A stretch of DNA of 64,000 nucleotides from Rhizobium vallis (GCF_003985155.1 NZ_ML133690.1:372001-436000); one strand, 5' to 3'; counted from the first letter of the stretch, positions 51,487-60,781 are shown. Notes: a model not told the origin generated them from the sequence alone. Translations and numbers: made by a program.

Positions 51487-52395
51487 CTAGCCACGGCGTT
51501 TGAGCTCTTCGACCATCAGGTCGATAAAAGCACGCACGCGCGGTTCGAGCAGGCGCTTGTCGGGATATAGGGTCACGATCGTTGCCTCGTCGGCCTCGAC
51601 ATCAGGCAGAAGCTGCCGGAGGCGGCCGGCGGCGAGATCGGCGGCAACGAGAAAATCGGGGAGGAGGGCGATGCCGAGCCCTGCCAGCGCCGCGTCGCGG
51701 AGCGCTTCGGCGCTGTCGAGCCGCAGACGGCTCACCCCCGGCGCCTTGACCCAGGCGCCGCCTTTGCTGCGAAGGCGCCAGGCCTGCCGTTGATTGCGGC
51801 TGGTGAAGAACAGGCAGTCATGGGCGGCGAGATCTTCGATATCGCACGGCTCGCCGCGCTCCGCGAGGTAAGAGGGTGAGGCGCAGAGCCGCGCCTTATG
51901 GGCTGAGATCACCCGCGAGGCGAGCCTGGTGTCCGACGTCGATGCGCCGGCGCCGATCCGGATCGCAAGGTCGAAGCCTTCCTCGATGATGTCGGTCAGG
52001 TGATCGGTGAAGCTCACCTCGACCTGGATGTCGGGCCAGGCGCGAAGATATTTTTCAATCAGCGGCAGCACCACCAGCCTCCCGAAGGCGTCGGGAACGG
52101 TGAGCCGGAGAACGCCGCGCGGCGTGCGGCTGCGCCCGGCGACACTGGCTTCCGCCTCGTCGACCGAGGCGAGGACCTGCAGGCCACGCTCGTAGAACAG
52201 ACGCCCTTCGTCGGTCAGGCTCAGCGTCCTCGTCGTGCGGTTGAGCAGGCGCGCGCCCAGCCGGTCTTCCAGCCGGATGACGGCCTTTCCCGCCGCCGAA
52301 CGCGACAGACCCATGGCCTGGCCGCCGGCAACAAAGCTTCCGGCATCGACGACGGCCATGAAGATCAGAATATCGTTCAGGTTGGTGCGCGGCAT
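51487..52395 (-). CDS. LysR family transcriptional regulator
   Basis: Encodes 302 aa. Helix-turn-helix: LNDILIFMAVVDAGSFVAGGQAMGLSRSAAGKAVIRLEDRLGARLLNRTTRTLSLT. The substrate-binding domain follows. Its stop is only 4 bp from the MFS stop on the other strand; the target is not obvious, since the 52396-52822 gap holds a repeat and no gene. Confidence 0.9.
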   Translation of the reverse strand: MPRTNLNDILIFMAVVDAGSFVAGGQAMGLSRSAAGKAVIRLEDRLGARLLNRTTRTLSLTDEGRLFYERGLQVLASVDEAEASVAGRSRTPRGVLRLTVPDAFGRLVVLPLIEKYLRAWPDIQVEVSFTDHLTDIIEEGFDLAIRIGAGASTSDTRLASRVISAHKARLCASPSYLAERGEPCDIEDLAAHDCLFFTSRNQRQAWRLRSKGGAWVKAPGVSRLRLDSAEALRDAALAGLGIALLPDFLVAADLAAGRLRQLLPDVEADEATIVTLYPDKRLLEPRVRAFIDLMVEELKRRG

Positions 52396-52544
52396 GAGGC
52401 AACTCGAGCAGGTCTACAGCCATAACTCGGTCAGCCATGTGATGGTTCAAGGCTTGGGGCGTTGATGCTCGTCGAGGCGGTCAGGCCGTGGCGACGAATG
52501 TTTGCCGCCTTTCGCTGCCCCGTGCCTGAAGGTGAGGGTGTAGA

Positions 52545-52688
52545 AGTCCCCGCCCCAAACCCCTCCCCACAAGGGGGAGGGGCTTAACCTGCCGCGCCGG
52601 CTTATTAAATCTTCGACGTTTCGGGAGGAGCCAAGCGGTGCCTGAGGTTAGCCCCTCCCCCTTGTGGGGAGGGGTTGGGGAGGGGACT
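52545..52688. repeat. Inverted-repeat element with G/C-rich arms
   Basis: About 144 bp. The left arm AGTCCCCGCCCCAAACCCCTC and the right arm (ending AGGGGACT) are near-perfect inverted repeats of about 44 bp. The CCCCACAAGGGGGAGG core recalls the CCCCCACAAGGAGGG block of family B, so it may be a distant member. The rest of the gap 52396-52822 shows nothing I recognise. Confidence 0.65.
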
Positions 52689-52822
52689 CGTCTCGGCTGG
52701 ACACAGGGCAGAGGGTGCGAACGGCATTCCCATCCTCGCTCTTTGGCAAGCACGGAATGGGCCAGGTGATACTCGCGCCCAAAAGCCTGTTCGCGGATCA
52801 AGCCATCATATAGCCGCCAACC

Positions 52823-53845
52823 TCAGCGCCAACCCATCGCCGGGGCGACGTGGGTGAGGATCGCTTCGATGACATGGGCGTTATACTCGACGCCGAGCTG
52901 GTTGGGCACGGTGAGCAGCAGCGTGTCGGCCTCGGCGATCGCCTCGTCTTCGGCGAGCTGCTTGATGAGTGCGTCCGGCTCGGCAGCGTAGCTGCGGCCA
53001 AAGATTGCCCGGGTCTTCTCGTCGATGAAGCCGATCTTGTCTTCGCCCTCGTTGCCGTAGCCGAAATAGGCGCGGTCGCGGTCGTCGACGAGCGCGAAGA
53101 TGCTGCGGCTGACGGAGACGCGCGGTTCACGCGCATGGCCGGCCAGCTTCCAGGCCTCGCGATAGGCGCGGATCTGATCGGCCTGCTGGACGTGGAACGG
53201 CTCGCCGGTTTCATCGTCCTTCAGCGTCGAGCTCTGCAGGTTCATGCCGAGCTTGGCCGCCCAGACGGCGGTGGCATTGGAACTTGCGCCCCACCAGATG
53301 CGCTCGCGCAGGCCTTCCGAATGCGGCTCGAGGCGCAGGAGACCGGGCGGGTTCGGAAACATCGGCCGCGGGTTCGGCTTGGCAAAACCTTCGCCACCCA
53401 GCACTTCAAGGAAGACTTCGGCGTGATGGCGAGCCATATCGGCATCGCTCTGTCCCTCCGGCGGGGCATAACCGAAATGCCGCCAGCCGTCGATCACCTG
53501 CTCGGGCGAGCCGCGGCTGATGCCGAGCTGCAGCCGTCCGCCGGCAATGAGATCGGCCGCACCCGCATCCTCGGCCATATAGAGCGGGTTCTCATAACGC
53601 ATGTCGATGACGGCGGTGCCGATCTCGATCCGGCTGGTTCTCGCGCCAACGGCTGAAAGCAGCGGGAACGGGGCTGCGAGCTGCCGGGCAAAGTGGTGCA
53701 CCCGAAAATAGGCCCCATCAGCGCCGAGCTCCTCGGCCGCAACCGCAAGGTCGATCGACTGCAGCAGTGCATCACCCGCCGAGCGCGTCTGCGATTGGGG
53801 CGAGGGCGTCCAGTGCCCGAACGAGAGAAAACCGATCTTCTTCAT
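52823..53845 (-). CDS. Luciferase-like (LLM) flavin-dependent oxidoreductase
   Basis: Encodes 340 aa of the bacterial luciferase-like fold: IGFLSFGHWTPSPQSQTRSAGDALLQSIDLAVAAEELGADGAYFRVHHFARQLAAPFPLLSAVGARTSRIEIGTAVIDMRYENPLYMAEDAGAADLIAGGRLQLGISRGSPEQ in pieces along residues 3-115. It uses reduced flavin to oxidise an unknown substrate. The ATG at 53845 is the only sensible start. Confidence 0.9.
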   Translation of the reverse strand: MKKIGFLSFGHWTPSPQSQTRSAGDALLQSIDLAVAAEELGADGAYFRVHHFARQLAAPFPLLSAVGARTSRIEIGTAVIDMRYENPLYMAEDAGAADLIAGGRLQLGISRGSPEQVIDGWRHFGYAPPEGQSDADMARHHAEVFLEVLGGEGFAKPNPRPMFPNPPGLLRLEPHSEGLRERIWWGASSNATAVWAAKLGMNLQSSTLKDDETGEPFHVQQADQIRAYREAWKLAGHAREPRVSVSRSIFALVDDRDRAYFGYGNEGEDKIGFIDEKTRAIFGRSYAAEPDALIKQLAEDEAIAEADTLLLTVPNQLGVEYNAHVIEAILTHVAPAMGWR

Positions 53846-53940
53846 GGCCAGGCCTCTATCCGTTGCGTCTCAAGGTGGATGGGTCATGGCATAGTTTTGG
53901 GGAGGAAGACAATCGGGGGCGGGCGCGTGAACATCGCCCC

Positions 53941-54087
53941 GTCCTCCCTCATTCCTGTGCTCGTCACAGGAATCCAGCCACGGCGCGTCGGCGCCGTGAA
54001 TGACTCTTGCCCGGCGAGGAAAGTTTTCCGCGCCCAAGGACTTGGGCGCACTGGATTCCTGTGACAAGCACAGGAATGAGGGAGGAC
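53941..54087. repeat. Family C inverted-repeat element, copy 2
   Basis: 147 bp. The arms begin GTCCTCCCTCATTCCTGTGC and end in the inverse. The centre shares CGCGCCCAAGGACTTGGGCG with copy 1 at 41266. It fills the gene-free gap 53846-54213; a few dozen bases each side show nothing else. Confidence 0.8.
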
Positions 54088-54213
54088 GGGAGAGGTTCGA
54101 GCGCTACGCATAGTAGTGGACGGCGCCGAACGCGGCCATTCGATCTTGCACCCGAAAGACCTGGAAACGGCCATTCATGCTGAAAAGGAAGCGGATAGGC
54201 CCTCTACTAACGT

Positions 54214-54663
54214 TTACCTTGAAAACGACTGTTCGATGGATTGCTCCTGCTCATCAAGTGTGGGGAACCGGGCAGCAAAGACTTCCTTGGCTGCGAACAA
54301 GCCGTTAAGCGCCGCAGGAAAACCGGCGTAAACGGCCATCTGCATCATAATCTCGGTAATTTCCTCCCTGGTCAGGCCGACATTCAGGCCCGCCTCTATA
54401 TGAACCTTCAGTTGCGGAGCAGCGGTTCCCATCGCAGTCAGCGCCGCGATCGTCGCGATCTCGCGGGCGCGCAGATCGAGGCCAGGGCGGCTGTAGATGT
54501 CGCCAAATGAAAACTCGAACACGTAGTTTGCGAAGTCGGGGGCGATGTCCGCCAGAGCGGCGATGACATTGTGGCCGGCCGCGCCGTCGATTTCAGCGAG
54601 CGCCCGCTTGCCGCGTTCCAGCCGGCTTTCGCCTGTCTTCGGGGATTGGTGCGTCATGGTCAT
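54214..54663 (-). CDS. Carboxymuconolactone decarboxylase family protein
   Basis: Encodes 149 aa. RERGKRALAEIDG at the start, DLRAREIATIAALTAMGTAAPQLKVHIEAGLNVGLTREEITEIMMQMAVYAGFPAALNG in the middle and LFAAKEVF at the end are typical of the CMD/4-carboxymuconolactone decarboxylase family. The usual CxxC of AhpD is absent, so it is not a peroxidase of that type. It starts inside the end of the merR gene (71-bp overlap), so translation is coupled. Confidence 0.87.
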   Translation of the reverse strand: MTMTHQSPKTGESRLERGKRALAEIDGAAGHNVIAALADIAPDFANYVFEFSFGDIYSRPGLDLRAREIATIAALTAMGTAAPQLKVHIEAGLNVGLTREEITEIMMQMAVYAGFPAALNGLFAAKEVFAARFPTLDEQEQSIEQSFSR

Positions 54664-55021
54664 TTTTCCTCTGTTCCGTGCCGGAATATCCGGCAATCTT
54701 GGTGTCGAGGACGAGAAGGCAGGCTTGCAGTTCGGCCACATGGGCACGGACACGCTCGCGGTGCTGTTCAAGCAACGCGCCGCGCTCTAATTCCGAGCCG
54801 ACGCCGCGTTCCCGCAGAGCTGCATAGCGCAGCATTTCCCGAATAGGCATCCCGGTCGATTTGAGACGCTCGAGAAATTCCATCCAGGTCAGGATTGATG
54901 CGTCGTAATCACGTTGGCCCGATTGGTCTCTGTCGGCATGAGGAAGCAACCCGATCCGCTCATAATAACGGATGGTGTAGGCTGACAGCCCCGAACGCTT
55001 TGCCAGTTCGCCAATCTTCAT
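54593..55021 (-). CDS. MerR family transcriptional regulator
   Basis: Encodes 142 aa: MKIGELAKRSGLSAYTIRYYERIGLLPHADRDQSGQRDYD is the winged helix, and DAxxxWxEFLERLKSTGMPIREMLRYAALRERG the linker. The tail after about residue 118 (SGTEQRKNDHDAPIPEDRRKP) runs into the CMD gene and is longer than usual. The promoter at 55052-55082 has the 19-bp spacing of MerR-activated promoters, so autoregulation is likely. Confidence 0.88.
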   Translation of the reverse strand: MKIGELAKRSGLSAYTIRYYERIGLLPHADRDQSGQRDYDASILTWMEFLERLKSTGMPIREMLRYAALRERGVGSELERGALLEQHRERVRAHVAELQACLLVLDTKIAGYSGTEQRKNDHDAPIPEDRRKPAGTRQAGAR

Positions 55022-55051
55022 AAACGCCCTTCTTTCGTCACGACGCATGGG

Positions 55052-55082
55052 AAGCTACCGGTTAGAGCGCACTCTAAGTCAA
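55052..55082 (-). promoter_or_regulatory. MerR-type promoter with dyad operator
   Basis: On the minus strand TTGACT (55082-55077) and TAGCTT (55057-55052) are separated by 19 bp, the hallmark of MerR-activated promoters. The dyad TTAGAG-TGCG-CTCTAA lies within the spacer. It drives the merR-CMD pair. Confidence 0.78.
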
Positions 55083-55188
55083 CCCACTAAAAGCAAAAAT
55101 TCGCGAACCGGCATTTGTTTCCCGACTTTGCGGTCGCAAGATCCGCCTCCGGCGCGAGGGACGTGATGGGTGCTGCGCAGTCGAAAGC

Positions 55189-56718
55189 TCAATGAAGCGT
55201 GTAGAGAAGCGTGCCATAGCCAAGCTGATCGAAGCCGCCGCTGTTTGGTCCGTAGTCGCCGCCCCCGCCTTCCGGGCGGGCCAAGGTGGTGAAGGTGGAA
55301 ATGTAAGGAGCGTCGAGCCCCTTCAAGACGACGTAATGGTTGTAGAACATCTCCCACATAGGCCTGAGATTCGGACCTCTGCTTCCATCCGAAATTACGG
55401 TCTGAGTGGTGTCGCTGTTTTTGTAAGTGGTATATGGCACGTCGTAACCGAGGTTGTATTTGGCCACATATTCCGCGCCTGCAAGCACGAGATTATTGTC
55501 GTAGCCAAAGAGATCGTCCCCTTGCGACCAGGCCATTTGACAGATCGCGCCGATGAGGGCGATATCGAGCATCGCATGCCCCTGGTCGCGCCCGGCTTCC
55601 TGGCCCTGGGCCAATCCCCCGTCGTAGACCTTCCAAAACATCTTGTGGAATGCTCCGTTTCCGGCGCCGTTATAGAGGTAGTCGATCGCTTCCTTGTAGA
55701 TGTCTTTTCTATCGGTCAGGACGCCAATGGCCAGCATGGAGGCGATGTTGCACAGGTCCCAGTTGGCCCAGTAATGGTCGATCTTTGCGCCGTTGTGATT
55801 GACCAGGAAATCATGATTCATGCGGTAGAATATCGTGAGCATCATGTTCTGAAACTTTGAGAAATCATCGGCGGACCATCCCTTGTAGGTTCGCATGATC
55901 TCCGCCGCATTGGCCAGTTCATAGCCGTAGATGCCGGATGCCAGAAACTTGTCGGAGCTGCCGTCCACCGCCGTCAATGTCGACGACCAGGCATTCAGCA
56001 CCTTGATGGCTCTGTCGGCATAGGCGTCGTCCCCACCGATTTTCCAGCGCAAGGCCAAGGCATAGGCCGCAGCCGCGTCATTGAATAGCAGCGCATAGTT
56101 TTCGGGGTTGGAAGGATTTTTCCCGCGGACAACAAGCAAAACCGGTCGAGGCGAGTATTTTAGCGACGAATGGCTATTGTTGATCAACCTTTGCCAGCCG
56201 CTGACCGTCGGCTCAGATTTCGCCTTCAACTGCGCTATGATGCGGTCGAAATCAGACTGGGTCTGCAGCAGGCCGGGATGCACAAACGTCTTGCCGCCGC
56301 CCGGGGTCACCGTATCTGCGTTGGAATTGCCCCCCGAGGAAGCGTCTCCGGATGTCGCGCTACCATTCCCCGGCGATGTCGGCGTTCCCGAGCCTTGCTC
56401 AGGAGTTGTTGTGCCGCCAGCCGATTCCGAATTTGGCTGGGTCGTCCCGGCACTGCCTTTTCCGTCGCCGTTTTTGGTTGAAGCGGTCGCTTCGGTATCG
56501 GCGTCCGGCAGATTTTTGGATAGGGCCGCGACGATCACATTGACAAGCGGCATAACGGGGTTCCGGTTCTCGCAGCTCTGGAGACCTAAGCAGAGGCTTA
56601 CGAGAACGGCCAAGCCGATCCGCACTCTTCCGTGCCCGTTACGGGCTGGGATGTTCGTGCTCCTCCGCCCAGGCGATGAACGGCGCGAAGCGATCACCAA
56701 CGTCCGTCTATTCGTCAT
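55189..56718 (-). CDS. Alginate lyase family (PF05426-type) lipoprotein
   Basis: Encodes 509 aa. A long basic leader is followed by LAVLVSLCLGLQSC, a lipobox-like signal with Cys near residue 49. A Ser/Thr/Gly-rich linker (about 60-150) leads to the alginate-lyase-like domain (about 155-500): NHNGAKIDHYWANWDLCNIASMLAIGVLTDRKDIYKEAIDYLYNG is the typical helical core. The protein probably cleaves a polysaccharide at the outer membrane or outside. Its codon use is plainer and its GC looks lower than its neighbours, a hint of transfer. Confidence 0.82.
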   Translation of the reverse strand: MTNRRTLVIASRRSSPGRRSTNIPARNGHGRVRIGLAVLVSLCLGLQSCENRNPVMPLVNVIVAALSKNLPDADTEATASTKNGDGKGSAGTTQPNSESAGGTTTPEQGSGTPTSPGNGSATSGDASSGGNSNADTVTPGGGKTFVHPGLLQTQSDFDRIIAQLKAKSEPTVSGWQRLINNSHSSLKYSPRPVLLVVRGKNPSNPENYALLFNDAAAAYALALRWKIGGDDAYADRAIKVLNAWSSTLTAVDGSSDKFLASGIYGYELANAAEIMRTYKGWSADDFSKFQNMMLTIFYRMNHDFLVNHNGAKIDHYWANWDLCNIASMLAIGVLTDRKDIYKEAIDYLYNGAGNGAFHKMFWKVYDGGLAQGQEAGRDQGHAMLDIALIGAICQMAWSQGDDLFGYDNNLVLAGAEYVAKYNLGYDVPYTTYKNSDTTQTVISDGSRGPNLRPMWEMFYNHYVVLKGLDAPYISTFTTLARPEGGGGDYGPNSGGFDQLGYGTLLYTLH

Positions 56719-57109
56719 ATCGGCATCAATTCCTAATTACATCAGCAGTGTCCGACCCCTGCCGGGCATCGAAGCTGCGATTCATCGGCGATGAGCAGAC
56801 CCCGCATGAAGGGAGCAATTGGGACATGCCGGCGGGCTGCGGCGCGACCGTCCATGACAGGGGTTATCAATTTATTAATCGGCTGCTCTGTTCGAAATTC
56901 ATCCGCGCACCTGGGACATGCCGCGCATTATTTGGATATCGATATGCCTTCGCCTGCGTGCCGTGATGGGCGGCGATCGGGGTGCGAGTCTCATTGCGTC
57001 TGCGCCAAGTCACATGCTGCTGGCGCTGATCGATTTCCTCAAGCGGAGGCAGAGGGAATTGGCATAAGTGGCTGAGCGGGAGTCGGTTTTGGGTTCGACG
57101 CGCTCGATT
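56719..57109. other. Gene-free stretch with a possible coding remnant
   Basis: A 391-bp gap. The only coding-like signal is a short plus-strand frame ending at 57067 (ATG at 56966, 33 codons; ends LLALIDFLKRRQREL) that resembles a protein C-terminus with no supported start. It may be the remains of a deleted gene. No repeat, RNA or operator is recognised. Confidence 0.3.
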
Positions 57110-58264
57110 TCAATAAAAGGCCGATTTGAACGGGGCGATGGCGGCGCCCATGGCCGAGGCGTCGGTTGCGATCTCGGAGATGACAAGCTTCGGGCGGGGG
57201 CGGCCGACGCCGTAGCGCGGGCGGTCGTAGATCTCGGTGCGGTCGATCAGCATCTGCGCGATAGCGGTGGGAACCTGGCCGCCGAAGACGATGCCCTGCG
57301 GGTCGAAGATCGCCCAGATCGCATTGATCAAGCGGCTATAGGCAGGGGTCACCTCGTCCACCCATTCCGTCACCCCCGGCCACTTCGGATCGAAATGTTT
57401 TCGCATATAGGTGATCGAGGGGACTTCGACGCCGTTGCGGTTGAGTTTCTCGATCAGGTATTGCAAGGCCGGCCGGCGCTTGTTTTCCTCGGCGTCATAT
57501 ATGCCCGAGAATTCGCCGGCATTGCCCATGCCACTATGCAGCAGCTCGCCATTGCTGACGAGGCCGCCGCCGAAGCCGTGGTTGAAGCTCAGATAGGCGA
57601 AGTGCTTCATGTAGCGGCCGGCGCCGAACATGGATTCGGCGACCGTTCCCGCCTTGCCGCCATTATGCGCCCAGATCGGCTTGCCGAAGAATTCCGACAG
57701 CAGCGGCCCGAGTTCGATCAGCGACCATTCATGCAGCGGCAGCGGCGCATTGTACCGCGTGCCGCTGACATGGAAGCCGGCGATGGCAAAGCCGATCCCG
57801 AAGAAGGTCTCGTCGGTGAGATCGTTCTGCCGCTGGTGTTCGGTCAGCTGCTCCTGGACGAGATCGAGCGCCTGGGCCATCGACCGGTCGCGCAGGGCGA
57901 CGCTGCTTTCGGCAAGCACCTTGCCCGAAATATCCATCAGGCAGATGCCGATCACATCCGTATTGACCGAGATGCCGCAGGAATAGGCGTAGCTTCCATT
58001 CAGCCGGAGCGTCGGGCTCGGCTGGCCGCGGCCGGCGCCGGGTTTCGGCGAGCCGAAGGAGACGATGCCGCGTTCCTCCAGCTGATCGATGATCCTGTAG
58101 ACGGATTGCTGGGTGAGATCGGTATGGCCCGTCACCTCGGAGCGGGAAAGGCCGGGATGGCGCCAGATGAGCTTCAAGAGGTCGCGCTCGTTCGAGGAAA
58201 CGATGCTGCTTTCGCCCGGCCGCAGGAAGCGCGGCGCGATCAGCGTCTCCGGAAAATAGGCCAT
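57110..58264 (-). CDS. ROK family transcriptional repressor
   Basis: Encodes 384 aa. The N-terminal winged helix (NERDLLKLIWRHPGLSRSEVTGHTDLTQQSVYRIIDQLEERGIVSFG, about residues 25-75) is followed by a ROK kinase-like domain (CGISVNTDVIGICLMD, GIGFAIAGFHV, NGGKAGTVAESMFGAG, GFGGGLVSNGELLHSGMGNAGEF). Such NagC/Mlc-like proteins sense a sugar or sugar phosphate. It is divergent from the transporter operon, and palindromic TTACAC sites lie between them. Confidence 0.92.
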   Translation of the reverse strand: MAYFPETLIAPRFLRPGESSIVSSNERDLLKLIWRHPGLSRSEVTGHTDLTQQSVYRIIDQLEERGIVSFGSPKPGAGRGQPSPTLRLNGSYAYSCGISVNTDVIGICLMDISGKVLAESSVALRDRSMAQALDLVQEQLTEHQRQNDLTDETFFGIGFAIAGFHVSGTRYNAPLPLHEWSLIELGPLLSEFFGKPIWAHNGGKAGTVAESMFGAGRYMKHFAYLSFNHGFGGGLVSNGELLHSGMGNAGEFSGIYDAEENKRRPALQYLIEKLNRNGVEVPSITYMRKHFDPKWPGVTEWVDEVTPAYSRLINAIWAIFDPQGIVFGGQVPTAIAQMLIDRTEIYDRPRYGVGRPRPKLVISEIATDASAMGAAIAPFKSAFY

Positions 58265-58289
58265 ATCAATACTTTCTGCGCCAAAGCAA

Positions 58290-58416
58290 TTACCAAACAG
58301 GTGTAATAATCGATCTTCGGCGTTTTGGCCGCTCTGTCGTGCAACCTTATAGCAGCGCGTTTTTCCGGCTACAAGCGCCTTGAGGTCGTCGCAAAATTGT
58401 TACACATTATGTGTAA
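58290..58416. promoter_or_regulatory. ROK repressor operators
   Basis: TTACACATTATGTGTAA (58400-58416) is a 17-bp palindrome with one central base. A weaker match, TTACCAAACAGGTGTAA, is at 58290-58306 near the regulator start. The pair would let the ROK protein repress both divergent units. Confidence 0.75.
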
Positions 58417-58474
58417 TAAAGCGCCGTCACGATGCCGGGAGCGAACCCGGCCGATCAAAACAGGCGAGGGCAAG

Positions 58475-59782
58475 ATGAGGATTTCCATTCTGGCGGCTGC
58501 GGCCGCGCTGATGGCGGGCGCATGTTCTGCGCAGGCCGCCAATATCGAATTCTGGTACGGCAACACGGGTGTCGCCGAGACGGCGATCCAGGCCGAGTGC
58601 GCCGCGTTCAATTCAGCGCAATCGGCGCATCACATCACCTGCGTCGGCCAGGGCAGCTATGAGGTGTCGATGCAGAAGGCGATCGCTGCCTTCCGCGCCA
58701 AGAACCATCCCGTCCTCATCCAGTTCTTCGACGCCGGCACGCTCGACCTGATGCTGTCGGACGCCGTCGAGCCCGTCGAGGATGTGCTGCCCGATGTGAA
58801 ATGGGACAATTACATCGCCGGCGCACGCGCCTATTACGAAACCTCCGGCGGCAAGCTCTTCGCGCAGCCCTACAATGCGTCGACGCTGCTCTTCTACACC
58901 AACAAGACCGAGCTCGAAAAAGCCGGCGTCATGAAGACGCCGACCACCTGGGAAGAGATCATCGCTGCCGCCGGCAAGCTGAAGGCTTCAGGCCATGCCT
59001 GCCCCTTCGTCACCGATGGCGATACCTGGCGCGTGCTCGAACAGTTCTCGGCCCGTCATGGCCTGCCGATCGCTTCGAAGCACAACGGCTATGACGGCCT
59101 CGACGCCGAATATGTCTTCAACACCACCTTCGTCGCCAAGCATCTCCAGAACCTGGTCGACTGGCGCAAGGAGGGTCTCGTCAGGCTCGGGACCGATACC
59201 AAGGCCGGCAATTTCACCGCCGCCTTCAATACCGGCGAATGCGCGATGATGGAAAATTCCTCGGGCTCCTACACGGCGTCCGTCAAGGCTTTCGACGGCA
59301 AATACGAAATGTCAGTCGGCATGGCGCCGATGTATGAGGGCCATGAGCGCCACAACACGTTTGTCGGCGGCGCATCCATTTACGTCATGAAGGGTCATAG
59401 CAAGGCGGAAATCGAGGGCGCCAAGGCCTTCCTCGATTTCGTGCGCGATCCCAAGCAGCAGATGTCGTTCACATCGGCCACCGGCTACGTGCCCGTCACC
59501 AACGACGTGATGGAAGCGATCGCCAAGAGCGGCGAGGCCAATCCGCCGAAATATGCGACGGCTGCCGTCGGCATCGACTCGATGAACCAGCCGCGCACGC
59601 CCGATACCCGCGGCATCCGCCTCGGCTTCTACGTGCAGTTCCGCCAGGTGTTCATGGAAGAAACCCAGAAGGCATTCGCCGGAGAGCAGACCATGCAGGT
59701 GGCGCTCGACAATGCCAAGAAGCGCGGCGACGAGCTGCTGCGCCGCTTCGAGCAGACCTACAAGGGCGTGACGCTGCGCTGA
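58475..59782 (+). CDS. UgpB-like ABC transporter substrate-binding protein
   Basis: Encodes 435 aa. Signal peptide: RISILAAAAALMAGACSAQAAN. IEFWYGNTGVAETAIQAECAAFN, AIAAFRAKNHPVLIQFFDAGTLDLML, FAQPYNASTLLFYTNKTELEKAG and VGGASIYVMKGHSKAE parallel UgpB, the glycerol-3-phosphate/glycerophosphodiester binding protein. The ATG at 58475 follows GAGGGCAAG. First gene of the operon; the exact ligand is unknown, but the phosphodiesterase downstream supports a glycerophosphodiester. Confidence 0.88.
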   Translation: MRISILAAAAALMAGACSAQAANIEFWYGNTGVAETAIQAECAAFNSAQSAHHITCVGQGSYEVSMQKAIAAFRAKNHPVLIQFFDAGTLDLMLSDAVEPVEDVLPDVKWDNYIAGARAYYETSGGKLFAQPYNASTLLFYTNKTELEKAGVMKTPTTWEEIIAAAGKLKASGHACPFVTDGDTWRVLEQFSARHGLPIASKHNGYDGLDAEYVFNTTFVAKHLQNLVDWRKEGLVRLGTDTKAGNFTAAFNTGECAMMENSSGSYTASVKAFDGKYEMSVGMAPMYEGHERHNTFVGGASIYVMKGHSKAEIEGAKAFLDFVRDPKQQMSFTSATGYVPVTNDVMEAIAKSGEANPPKYATAAVGIDSMNQPRTPDTRGIRLGFYVQFRQVFMEETQKAFAGEQTMQVALDNAKKRGDELLRRFEQTYKGVTLR

Positions 59783-59887
59783 TCGCAACCTGATCCAACC
59801 CCACGCATGGGCGCTCGTAGCGCCCATGCGTCAGGCACGGGGCGTCTCGGCTCGCCCCGTGCCGATCCTCCACTCCAGGGTGCTGTC

Positions 59888-60778
59888 ATGACGTCGGAAT
59901 CTTCGCTCTTCAACCATCGCTGGCTGCCGTTTCTCCTGCTGGCGCCGCTGATGCTCTTGATCGTGCTGTTCTTCTACGTGCCCGTTTTCCAGGCCTTCTA
60001 CTGGTCGTTTTTCCTCGAGCGTCCGTTCGGCGGCGGCTCGATGTTCGTCGGCTGGGACAATTTCGCCCGCGTTCTGTCCGATCCCGAATTCTGGGAGGCC
60101 GGCTGGCGCACGGTCATCTTCATGGTCACCGGCTCCTCGCTTGCGGTGCTGATCCCGCTGATCCTTGCGGTCGCGGCCGACCGGAAGATCCGCCTGGCGC
60201 TGCCGGCGCGCAACGTTCTGGTCTGGCCGAAGGGGGTGGCGGGCGCTTCGATCGGCGTCGTCTTCGCCTTCGTCTTCAATCCCTTCGTCGGCATCCTGGC
60301 GCCGCTCAACAGCGCCTTTCCCGGCATCTGGGCGCCCGGCATCAACGGCACCGATGCCTTCATCACGCTGATCGCAGCCCATGTCTGGGGCGGAATCCCG
60401 TTCAATTTCGTCATCCTGCTCGCCGGCCTGCAATCGATCCCGCGCACCATGCACCAGGCAGCGGCGATGGACGGGGCAGGGCCGTGGCGGCGCATCCTGG
60501 ATGTGCAGCTGCCTCTTATCATGCCGCAGCTCTTCCTGACGCTGGTGCTCGAGTTCACCGAAAGCGTCACCTCCGCCTTCGCGCTGATCGATACGATCAC
60601 CAAGGGCGGCCCGGGCGGCTCGACGACGCTGCTCGTCTACAAGATCTATACCGACGGCTTCACAGGCTACGACCTTTCCGGCGCCTCGACCCAGACGGCG
60701 ATCCTGATGGTCTTCGTCGTCCTCCTCACATCAGCCCAGTTCCTCTTCCTCGGCCGGCGCGTCAATTACGAGCGGTGA
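59888..60778 (+). CDS. UgpA-like ABC transporter permease
   Basis: Encodes 296 aa with six TM helices (LPFLLLAPLMLLIVLFFYVPVFQAFYWSF, FMVTGSSLAVLIPLILAVAA, GVAGASIGVVFAFVFNPFVG). The EAA loop is QAAAMDGAGPWRRILDVQLPLIMPQ. The ATG at 59888 is used; the longer frame starts before the usual N-terminus. It pairs with the permease at 60782. Confidence 0.9.
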   Translation: MTSESSLFNHRWLPFLLLAPLMLLIVLFFYVPVFQAFYWSFFLERPFGGGSMFVGWDNFARVLSDPEFWEAGWRTVIFMVTGSSLAVLIPLILAVAADRKIRLALPARNVLVWPKGVAGASIGVVFAFVFNPFVGILAPLNSAFPGIWAPGINGTDAFITLIAAHVWGGIPFNFVILLAGLQSIPRTMHQAAAMDGAGPWRRILDVQLPLIMPQLFLTLVLEFTESVTSAFALIDTITKGGPGGSTTLLVYKIYTDGFTGYDLSGASTQTAILMVFVVLLTSAQFLFLGRRVNYER

Positions 60779-60781
60779 CCC

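Noticed and set aside
57068..58306. A 412-codon plus-strand frame opposite the ROK gene
   Set aside because: Antisense shadow; the ROK gene on the other strand has clear helix-turn-helix and ROK motifs.
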